From Eremophila alpestris peregrina (taxonomy: Eukaryota > Chordata > Aves > Passeriformes > Alaudidae): a stretch of 64,000 nucleotides of DNA. Within the stretch, counting starts at the first letter, position 1; each line of letters opens with the position of its first letter. The stretch covers positions 2,067,429 to 2,131,428 of the forward strand of contig WMCF01000066.1 of assembly GCA_009792885.1 (NCBI GenBank), given 5' to 3'. This document shows, one piece after another, positions 1-10,300 of this stretch. Made by a program: the position numbers and the translations under genes. The notes below the pieces were generated by a model. It ran no database searches and was not told the DNA's origin. It saw only the letters and a program-made list of their open reading frames with translations.

Positions 1-264
1 CATCCCACCCTCTATACCATCGCATTTCAAACGCACATCCCACCCCATCCCACCCCATCATCCCACCGCATCCCCTCCCGTCCTCCCGGCGGTGCCTCCC
101 GCCCACCCCGCTCCGCCCCGGGGAGGCGGCGGCAGCCCCGGGCGGAGCGCGGATCTCTCCCGGCTCCGCTCGGCTCCTGGGCCGGCCCCGCTCGGCCCCG
201 CTCGGCCCCTGCCCCCCGGCCCGGAGTGGCTGCGGCGGGGCCAAGCCGCGCCCCGCTGCCGGGC

Positions 265-271
265 TATAAAA
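265..271 (+). promoter_or_regulatory. ADAMTS15: TATA box of ADAMTS15
   Basis: TATAAAA in the context GGGCTATAAAAGCGCG is a strong TATA box and lies 190 bp before the start codon. Transcription would be expected to begin 25-30 bp downstream, near 293-300, giving a 5' UTR of about 155-160 nt. The start site itself is inferred. Confidence 0.75.
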
Positions 272-426
272 GCGCGGTGCGCCCCGCAAAGCAGGTACCG
301 GCGGGGCCGCTGCGCTCCTCCAGCCTCCGCGGCTCTGGGAGGAGGAGGAGGAGGGAGGCAGGGAGGAAGGAAGGGGGGGGCCGGGTCCTGCTTTCTCCCC
401 CCGCCCCGGGCCTCCCCCGAACCCCG

Positions 427-441
427 ATGCCGCCGGCCTGA
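427..441 (+). other. Four-codon upstream ORF in the ADAMTS15 leader
   Basis: ATG CCG CCG GCC TGA encodes Met-Pro-Pro-Ala and ends 13 nt before the main ATG. The ATG has C at -3, a weak context, whereas the main ATG at 455 has A at -3. Such a short upstream ORF could dampen initiation or allow leaky scanning. It is the only ATG between the predicted transcription start and the main start codon. Function is inferred. Confidence 0.5.
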
Positions 442-454
442 GCCCGCCGGGACG

Positions 455-1369
455 ATGCTGCCGCTGCTGCCGCTGCTGCTGCTGGGCGCCCCGGGGCTGA
501 GCCTGACGGCGGGGGCACCCCCGGACCCCGACTCCGCGCTGGTCACTCCCCTGCGCCTGGACCCCGACATCAACGGGCCCGCTTATTTCAGGGGGGGCCC
601 GGCCGAGCCGCCCCGCGGGGGACAGGCGGTGGTGATCCAGCTCTCGGCTTTCGGGGAGGATTTCTACCTCCACCTCTCCCCCGACGCCCGTTTCATCGCG
701 CCCGCCTTCGCCGCCCAGTACCTGGGGGCGGCCGCCCGGCCGCTGCCCGCTCTCCGCCACTGCTTCTACTCGGGGGATGTCAACGCCGACCGCGAGTCCT
801 TCGCCGCCCTCAGCCTGTGCGGGGGGCTCCGGGGGGCGTTCGGCTACCGGGGAGCCGAGTACCTGATCAGCCCGCTGGCGGGGGGATCGCCCGGGGGGCT
901 CCACCGCCTGCAGCGCCGCAGCCCCGGCCGCCCCGTCGGGGCCGGAGCATCCCGCTGTGCCGTGGGCTCCGGGCTCACCCCCGGCGTGCTGCAGGCGCTC
1001 GACAAGTACCGGGGGCGTGCGGGGGGCAAAGGCGGCCGGGCCAAGCGCTTCGCCTCGGTCCCGCGCTACGTGGAGACCTTGGTGGTGGCCGACGAGTCGA
1101 TGGTGAAGTTCCACGGCGATGACCTCCAGCACTACCTGCTCACCCTGATGGCCACGGCCGCCCGCCTCTACAAGCACCCCAGCATCCGTAACCCCATCCA
1201 GATCTCCGTGGTCAAGTTCCTGCTCATCGGGCAGGATGACAAGGGGCCCAAAGTCACCAGCAACGCCGCCCTCACCCTCCGCAACTTCTGCGCCTGGCAG
1301 AAGAAGTGGAACAAGGTCAGCGACAAGCACCCCGAGTACTGGGACACCGCCATCCTCTTCACCAAGCAG
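455..1369 (+). CDS. ADAMTS15: ADAMTS15 coding exon 1: signal peptide, prodomain, start of catalytic domain
   Basis: The exon encodes residues 1-305 and ends in phase 0 at CAG before GTGGGT. The start MLPLLPLLLLGAPG is a leucine-rich signal peptide. Prodomain landmarks are RLDPDING, EDFYLHLSPDA, FYSGDVNAD and CGGLRGAFGYRGAEY, all ADAMTS15-like. RCAVGSG around Cys168 is the cysteine-switch candidate. RAKR at 195-198 is the furin site, followed by the mature N terminus and RYVETLVVADESMVKFHG. The ATG at 455 was chosen because it opens directly into the signal peptide; the frame stays open upstream but there is no other in-frame ATG after the predicted transcription start. Confidence 0.94.
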
Positions 1370-4300
1370 GTGGGTGCAGGGGGGTGGCCCGCAGGAGCTG
1401 TCCCGCCCTGTCACGGAGCCCTGCGCCGGGCTGAGGCGTTCTGCCACCTGTGTGCACGATGGGGGAGGCTGTGCCTGGGGCTCATTCCTCTTTCCCAGGG
1501 AACCTCCACTCTCAGATGTTGGGGTTGGGGGTGCAAGGCATGGAGTAAGCCGACTCGGGCCAGCCCTTGCTGTCCCCTGGGCAGGTTTTGGCTAGCAGCC
1601 TGGCAAAATCCCTGCCGTGGGGTGAAAGAGGTGTCCAAAGGCAGGTTGCCCCACGGGCAGGAACCTGCTGCTCTATCTCCTGCCTCCGTGCAGGAGCTTG
1701 GCAGCAAGTGCCCTGCGGCTCTGGCTGCAGCCTGAAATGAGAGGTCTGAGCCCAGAAGAGGAGGAGCATGGTCCTGCTTCCCCCTCCCCAGCTGGGAAGA
1801 GTTCACAGTGCCACCTGCCAAGAAAAAACCTCTCCCTGCTTGCTCTGACTCATGCACGAGATCCTCCTGAGAACCTGGACCTCTCCTCAGCACTGGCTGC
1901 GCTGCATGGATCCGGTTCAGGGCTGGGAGTGAAGCACCAGAGGTTCAGCCAGCGCTGCAGCCCTCGAGTTGGGGAGAGGGGAGAGCCACTGCCACCACTG
2001 CCGTGGGCTGGCTGCATCCCTGTGGTGGGACAGAGGCTTGGAGCTGCTTTTGGCATCCTCCGTGGTGATGTGGGGTGTGGGATGAACCCTGCATCCTCCC
2101 ACCCCCACAAACTGGGTGACACTGAAGCTCCCACAGCCTCTCCCCATTGTTCCTCCTTGCCTGTAGTCCTGTCTCAGTGTGGACATCATCCCAAAATCAC
2201 TGATGGGATGGGAGGAGGATGAGCCCAGCCTGGACGGGACAGTCACGTCTTATCCTGGCTGCAGCAGGTTTTGGCAGAAAAGGCTCCTTACATTTTCTCC
2301 TTCCACTATCCCTGCCCAGATGTTTTTGGATTAGGGACAGGTGAGGAACTCCCCTCAGCAGCAGGGAGACCATTCCCAAATCATTTTTCCAGGTCAGGCA
2401 CTTGTGGGTGGGAAGGATACGGCATCCAGCTCAGTTCAGCTGTCCCTTGCCTGGGCTGGGAAAGGGCTGACAATGGCCTGGAGCAGGAATGATGCTGTGC
2501 AGGACGTGTGAGATCTTGTCCCGTGTGTCTTCTTGTCCTCCCCACCCCGGGCCAGCTGTAAATCCTATGGGAGCACAGACAGGATGGAAGTCCAGGCTGC
2601 TGGAGCAGCTCAGAGAGGAGGACACTGCTGACACCTCTGCAGGGACAATCCAGCTCCAGCTCTGGTGGAAACCCAGTGAGATCACTGGAGCTGCACGTGG
2701 GACAGAGCTGGTCCCAGCGATTCAAAAGATGTGGATCACGTCTGGGCTGCATTTTTTACACATTGCTAAACCATCCATTCCTGAAATCCCCAAGCAAGCT
2801 CAATGCAAAGGCATACGGTCAGAGAGACATCTGCCTTCCTTGAGTGCATCCATCTGTGGTCCCCTGACATCCCCAAGCTTATCTTCCTGCCAAAAAGCTG
2901 TTACATAAGCCCCCAACTTAAATTTCACCTCCAGACTGGTTGATAGGCAGATTGCAGTTGTGTTGACGAGTTGCTGATGAATGGGGCTCTCTTTAACTGC
3001 TTGGATTTGCTCCCTTCCAACATCGGCGCTGCTGAATGATGGATTTGCCTTTGGGAAGCTCAGTCCCGATCAGCTGCTGGGTGCAGATTCCCTTCCTACC
3101 TGAGCCACTGCTTGTTGGAGGGTCCTGCAGACCATGCAGCCTCCAGCTGCCCTCCTGCCTCCTGGAAATATCCCTGCACACCATGGCAAAGGCTTGCCCA
3201 TCCTTCCCACCCCTCCTGGACCAGCAGACGTTTGCTGAGCATCTTTGCTTTGCTGTAAAACCAAAGGGATGCTGCATGAAGGAACATCTGGCTGCAGCCT
3301 GGCATGTGGCTGATGCTGTGGGGGCATTTGGAAGCTGTAGCTCAAGCCTCAGCTTTTTGGAGTTGCTTTGGATGCACACAGGACGCCTCTGTGGCAGGGG
3401 GACTGCTTATGACTCTGAGTAGGTGAATTATTGCATGAGCCGCAAGGATCCTCTTAACTGACCAGTGGAACGCCTTGAGAAGTTCACAAAGGATGATGAA
3501 AAGCCTTGGAAGGTCCCATGTAGGAAGGCCAGGCTGGCAGGAGAGTGCTGATGCACTGAGCATGTTGCCTGCAGCCCCTTGGGGGACCGAGCATCCTCCC
3601 TGAGCAGAGGCAGAGCCAGCTCCTTGCACGGTGCTTTCCCACCCTCAGCCTCTTCCATTCCTCTCTGCTCCCCTCCTGAGCAGCCTCAACACCTGGCAAG
3701 GCTGAAGGAGGTGTTCAGGAGGGGCATCAGGACCTCTCATTAAAGCCCAGAGATGCTGCCTGGCATCCCCAGGCTGTCCTGAGGAGTGAGGGAAAACCCC
3801 CTGGGTGTGTGTCCCAGCGAGGTTCAGAGCGAGAAGTGGGTCAGTGTGTCAGTGCAGGTGTTGGGCTGGGAGCCAAAGCTCGCTGTGCTGGCAGGGAAAG
3901 AGCTCTTTAAAGAGCAGTGAGTGGGGAGCTGTGAGTGTGAGGCTGTGATGTTCGTCCCCAGACCCCCAGTGCTGGTCAGAGCACGGGCAGGGGGTCCTGG
4001 GCAAGCTGCACCCCTGGTTTGGCTCATTGAGGTGATGGCAGTGGGTCTGGGTGGAGTTTTGGGAATGGCACTCTGCACCTGGGCTGGCCAGCACCATTAA
4101 TCAGCCTGTGCCCATCAGTGGTGGCACTGCCAATGCAGTGGGGGGGTTGCCACCTCTTCTCCCTGCTGACACTGCTGTGTGATGGGATCAGGGATGCAGC
4201 AGGGTCCCAGCTGGCCAGGAAAACTGCAGAGGAAAGCGCTGAACCCAGTTTTATGATGGGGGTTTCCACCACCAGTGCAGACCCAGACGTTTCTTCACGT

Positions 4301-7300
4301 CACCCCTCTGGAGATCCCGGCCTTGCCTGTGCCTCCACACTCCGTAGCCCCAGGTCTCCTGTTAAAGCCATCTCAGCCCTGGCTGGGGCTCTCTGAAGTC
4401 ATCAGGACTGTTATTTACCCACGGCTGAACCTGCCTGCGCGGGAATGCCTTCAGCTTGGAAACCTTGCTGGAAATATTGGCAGAGCAGCTCCTGCAGGAT
4501 TTTGAGCAACCCAGGCGCTTTGGCTGGGCGAGTGCTGAGCATGAATCACACTTATTTATAGCAGGGGAGCGCCCAGCGAGTCCCTTACTTTTCTTTTCAT
4601 GTGGGAAGCAGCTCTGTGCCCACTGCATGGCCTCCTGGCAGCTCTGGGGCAGCACCAGGGCAGGGGAGGATGCTCCAGCCCTCCCAAACCAAACCCACAC
4701 CCCAGCAGGGGAAAGGAGCACCTGGGACAAGGTTACTGCCAGGCTGCAGCATCAGTGCGTCTTAAATGGATTTTATTTAGCATGAGCACCTGAGGAAGGG
4801 CAGACCTGCCTACAATGAGACCCTTCCCAGCTTCTCTCCTGGCAATATCTGTGTAGGATCTGGCTGTCCTCAGGTTGGGGGTGGAAGCCTGGGCTGGTTC
4901 CTCCTTTGATCAAGCTGGGCTTGGTTGCTCCTTGAAGGATAGCTGCAGAGTGTCTTGGAGAGGCACGAGCACTTTCTTTAGCCTTGGAAACCTCTGGACC
5001 TGGTCCAAGGCATTCTTGTTCCTTGGAAGAAGCTGGGAAATGAGACTGAGAAGTGGCTCAGCCCTGAGTCCAAGGCCAGATGTGTTCCCATCCACCCACC
5101 TGAGTCCAGTCCTTGAGCTTACACTTAAGACAAAGGGAACCAGACTGGCTCATCCGAGACAAAACCAGCCCCACCCTGCTCAGAGGAGCTGTTTGGGTAG
5201 GAAAAGCTGTTGCTGAAGGCAGGGCAGGATGCTACACACATCCCTGGTGCCAGGGTTAAATACAAACACACCACTGCAGCCTGGGCTGCGTCAGGATTGA
5301 GGTTTCCTGCCTCTGTCTCCTGGTGTGGTTCCCATCCCTTTGGGCTTTCTTCCCATCAGTAGCTCCCCGTGGGGGGCCAGGAATGAGGTGGGAAAGGGGA
5401 ACTGTGACACCTGTGCTGTCCCCAGGACTAACCCCTTCCCTCTGTGACTGGCAGGACCTGTGTGGTGCCACCACCTGTGACACGTTGGGAATGGCAGACG
5501 TGGGCACCATGTGTGACCCCAAGCGCAGCTGCTCCGTCATCGAGGACGATGGGCTGCCCTCGGCTTTCACCACGGCCCACGAGCTGGGTAAGGCTCCCAG
5601 CCCTCCTCTTCCTCTCAGCAGGAGCTGACAAGGCTCAGAACAGCCCTGGTTTCAGTCTCTGGGAGATGAGACCATAGGTGGTATCTGGTGATAGGGAAAC
5701 TCCGCCTTGGGTACAAGACTCCCCCTGAGCCTGGTGGGAAAGGGCTGCTGGGGAAGCAAAAGGCTTTGCTCTGGGTTTCCAGGTTTCAGGAGTCCTGAAA
5801 TAACAGGCAGAGAGAGGGCACACCTACCCCTGGGAGGGATGAGACAGCGGGGCAAGTGCTGAAGTCACCTGGCACCTTCTCTTCACAATTTCCCTTGCCC
5901 TTCCTTTGCTGTGTGCTTTCCATGTGCATGAGGCATCCGGGAGAGAGTTGGAATGTTTGCTGGCTCTTCTGGGCTGCCCACAGCTGCCATCCTTGCAAGG
6001 GTCTGCCCCACTCCACATCTCAGTCTCCCCTGAAAGAAGCTGGGGGGGTTCCTGCTCATCCTGCTGTGCTGGGTTATTCATGCTGCCTCCCTCATCCCAC
6101 CCCCAGGCCACGTGTTCAACATGCCCCACGACAACGTGAAGGCCTGTGAGGAGGTCTTTGGCCGGCTGAAGACCAACCACATGATGTCCCCCACCCTCAT
6201 CCAGATCGACCGTGCCAACCCCTGGTCAGCCTGCAGCGCTGCCATCATCACCGACTTCCTGGACAGTGGCCATGGTGAGCCCTCCTGTGCCCTCACCCCC
6301 TCCTGTGTCCCTGACCCCTAGGAACAGGGCCTATCCCTGCAGGTGCTTACTGGGAAAAGGTGGTTGGCTGTAGAGCTCTTCCTCTCCTGGTTCTGGAAAC
6401 AAATTTGGAAGGAAATGAGAGGCTGGTAGCATTTCTGCACAGTCCAGACCTCCTGGGTGTCCCCAGCAGTGACATCTGCACTCAGGCTGCTGGCACAACT
6501 CCAAGGCATCACCTGGAGGTGGAATTATCTGTGTCTGGGATTCAGCCAAGATTGAGGGCATCCCTGGGGTAGCTTTGGCCCAACCTCTCCCTCATCTCCT
6601 TGCAGCTGTACTTTCCCTCCCCTCTCTAGTCCATACAACCCCCAGCCCCTGACAGAGCCACTCTCCCCACTCCTGCAGGCGACTGTTTGCTGGACCAGCC
6701 TGCCAAACCCATCCCTCTGCCCGAGGACCTGCCGGGGACGAGCTACAGCCTGAACCAGCAGTGCGAGCTGGCCTTCGGGGTGGGCTCCAAGCCCTGCCCC
6801 TACATGCAGTACTGTGCCAAGCTGTGGTGCACGGGGAAGGCCCGAGGGCAGATCGTCTGCCAGACCCGCCACTTCCCCTGGGCCGACGGCACCGCCTGCG
6901 GCGACGGGCGCTTCTGCCTCAAGGGCAGCTGCGTGGAGAGGCACAACGTCAGCAAGTACAGGGTGAGTACCGTACCAGGAGTCCCAAAAACACCCTGTAA
7001 GGTCACTCAGTGAGTACAGGGTGAGTACCTGTGCTGGGAGCCCCAAAACAGGGTCACTCAATGAGTACAGGGTGACTACCTGTGCCAGGAGCCCCAAAAC
7101 ACCCCACAGGGTCACTCAGTGAGTACTTGTGCCAGGAGCCCCAAAAATACCCTGCAGGGTCACTCAGTGAGTACAGGGTGAGTACCTGTGCTGGGAGCCC
7201 TCAAAACACCCTGCAGGGTCACTCTGAGCAGGTGCTGGTGGAGATGCCCCCAGTCTCCTGATGGTGGAGACCCAGCATGGGGACAGTGATGAGGAAAGAG

Positions 7301-10300
7301 CAGGAGATCCCTTGGTATCATGTATTTCTCAAGGAGTTAGGCTGCTGCTCTGCTTCAGCCAGCCCTGGGCAAGTTTCATAGAATTTGCTGTGTGAGAAGG
7401 GACCCACAAGGATCATTGAGTCCAGCTACTGGCCCTGCTCAGGATCATTCCCACAGGCCTGAGAGTATTGTCCAAATGCTTCTTGAGCTCTGTCAGGCTT
7501 GGGGCTGTGACCACTTCCCTGGGAGCCTGTTCCAGTGCCCAAGCACCCTCTGGGGGAAGAACCTTTTCCTGATACCCAACCTAACTCTCCCCTGACATGA
7601 CTTCAGACCAATCCCTTGGGTCCTGTTGTCATTGTAGGGCATGAAAGAAAGATAAAAATCTCCAATATTCCAGAAGGCAAAAAGTATAAGAGCTTTACTG
7701 TCTAATTTTTACTACCTTTTTATAAGGTGTTCTGATACAGACTTAACATGATTGAAGAGGAATGACACCTTTCTAATCCCATTGGTTAAACTAGAGAAAC
7801 AGCAAAACACCACCTTGAGAAAAATTGTTTTGAGAAAGGATAGTTGTTTGCCAAGATTGTTTTGAGAATAAGCGTTCTTGAGAATTTTTCCCTTGGGGAG
7901 AAAGTTAGCAGGCTAAAATCTCTCAGAGCCAGAAATATCAGGCCCACATCCTGTCACTGGTCACCACAGAGAAGAGACCAGCAGCTACCCCTCAGATTCC
8001 CCTCACAAGGAAGGTTTGAGGTTTCACTTTTGAAGGGATGGCTCCAGGTGTGCAGATGATGTGTTTGCAGTGTCCTGTTGCACTAGTACACAAAAAGAAC
8101 GACACGACACACTGAGATTTCAAGAGCAGAAAAAAGAAGAACTTTAATTCTTTGGCCTCAATATATATAGAACCCTAACCACAGCCAGGGATTGGAGGAT
8201 GTAGTTTTCACCTCTCCAATCACACTGGTTAAACCAATAGTCCATCAACTTTCTCCTCCCAGGAGAAGGAATGCAAAACAAGGTAGACAGTTACAATGTT
8301 TACATGAAAATCTGTGAGAACTCCACGACAAAAATGAAAACATCAGAAGGCTTAGAAAGGTGAGGGTGACAGTGTCCCATCGTGTCCGTGCCTGCAGGTG
8401 GACGGCGGCTGGGCCAAGTGGGCTCCGTACGGGCCGTGCTCGCGGTCGTGCGGCGGCGGCGTGCAGCTGGCCCGGCGGGAGTGCACCGACCCCGTGCCTG
8501 CCAACGGCGGCTCCTACTGCGAGGGCATCCGCGTCAAGTACCGCTCCTGCAACCTGGAGCCCTGTGCTGCCACAGGTAAGGGCTGGGCTCGGGCTGTGCC
8601 AACCCCGGGGAGCCAAAGCTGGAGCGCCAGGGTGGTGCCCAACGCCACGTCCCTGTTGTTTGCAGTGCCGGGGAAGAGCTTCCGTGAGGAGCAGTGCGAG
8701 GCTTTCAATGGCTACAGTCACAGCACGAACCGCCTCACCGCCTCCGTGTCCTGGGTTCCCAAATACTCCGGAGTCTCGCCCCGGGATAAGTGCAAGCTCA
8801 TCTGCAGGGCCAATGGCACCGGATACTTCTATGTGCTGGCACCCAAGGTTGGTGAGAGACCCCCTGGACCGTGGGATGGCTCCAGTGCACCTGGAAATGG
8901 ATAGATTATCCTGGTCTGGTGGGTGGATGGTGTTGGATGAGGTGGTAGAGGAGGGGAGTCCACCAGTCTGGTATGAATCAGCTTTGGGCTGGAGTTGGTC
9001 CATGAGGGTCTTCCTCTGGAAGATGTCATTTTTACCTCTTGTAAAAGTGCTTCTGGCACATTCCTGTGGTCCTGGGATAGAGGATGATGGTTTGGGTACT
9101 GGGGAAGCAACGGGCAGGACAGGGTGCACATCCAGATGTGGGACTGAGCAGGATGGTGTTAGCAGTGTCCCCTGTGCACCTTGTTCCCTGCAATGGCAGG
9201 GACAGGAAAGTCTATAGATGGGAGCAGAAAAGGGATGGAGTCCCATCCATCTCTGCTCAGAGACCCCAAAATCCAGCCTGCAAAGCAGAACATGAGCAAA
9301 GAGCGACACGGTGCCTGCTGACATCTCCTCAGCACCTGTTGGATGGGTTGGGGTGAGATGGACACAGCTGGGAGGCCTCAGGAGGTGTGAGAGGGAAATG
9401 CAGCAGCTTGTTTTGCTCACCTGGTTTAGGTTGTGGATGGCACCCCGTGCTCCCCAGACTCCACTTCAGTCTGTGTCCAGGGGAAATGCATCAAGGCGGG
9501 CTGTGATGGGAAGTTGGGCTCCAAGAAAAAGTTTGACAAATGCAGCGTCTGTGGAGGAGACAACAAGAGCTGCAAGAAGGTCTCAGGCTTGTTCACCAAA
9601 CCCATGTGAGTGTTCCCCTACTCCCAGCTCCTTTTTTTGGCGTGGGGCATGCAGGAAGGTTGTGGAGATGGTGATGGGATATGAGCAAAATCTGCTGGTG
9701 CTCGTGTACATCACTGCAGACACCTGGGCTGGCTCTGAAGGAGAAGCAGGACATGTTTAATATTCTGTTGACTTCTGCTGTTGAGCCGGAGGGGCTGAAG
9801 CATCTTCCTGCAACTGGGTGACATCAGCCTAGACAAAACTCAGCACAGCGAGGAGATCCAAAATGATCTTCACAGGGAGAAGACAAACGTGGGGGTGGGA
9901 GGATCTCAGGGCTGCAGCTGTAGGGGGCTGAAGCAATGCACCACGCCCCTGTGCCAGATGCCCCTGTGCCAGATGCCCCTGTGCCAGATGCCCCTGTGCC
10001 AGATGCCCCTGTGCCTGATGTCCCGCCCTGCCCTCTCTTCTCTTTCAGGCACGGCTACAACTTCGTGGTGGTGATCCCCGCGGGCGCCTCCAACATCGAC
10101 ATCCGGCAGCGCGGCTACAAGGGACTCATCAGCGACGACAACTACCTGGCGCTGAAGAACGCGCAGGGCAAGTACCTGCTGAACGGCCACTTCATCGTCT
10201 CGGCCGTGGAGAGGGACCTGATGGTGAAGGGCAGCGTCCTGCGCTACAGCGGCACCGGCACCGCCGTCGAGAGCCTCCAAGCCTTCAAGCCCATCCAGGA

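Larger units (their letters stand above)
90..1370 (+). promoter_or_regulatory. ADAMTS15: CpG-island promoter and first exon of ADAMTS15
   Basis: This stretch is very rich in G, C and CpG, unlike the CpG-poor DNA that follows. A GC box (CCGCCCC) lies at 113-119 and more CCCCG/GGGGC clusters run to about 260. The island covers the probable core promoter, the 5' UTR and all of coding exon 1. CpG islands over first exons are usual for vertebrate genes. The exact edges are by eye. Confidence 0.85.
6963..8397 (+). other. ADAMTS15: ADAMTS15 intron 4, repeat-filled
   Basis: A 1.4-kb phase-0 intron. In order it contains a minisatellite derived from the exon-4 donor (to about 7231), a short unique stretch, an antisense CR1 3' fragment (7376-7637), and AT-rich LTR-like sequence (7640-8345). 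It ends CCTGCAG. Confidence 0.85.

Noticed and set aside
92..1735. A 547-codon single-exon protein starting far upstream and reading into intron 1
   Set aside because: The upstream part lies in the promoter before the TATA box, and the last part is intron after a clear CAG|GTGGGT donor.
8245..9420. A 391-codon minus-strand ORF
   Set aside because: It overlaps ADAMTS15 exons 5 and 6 on the opposite strand and an LTR-like segment, and has no recognisable domain.
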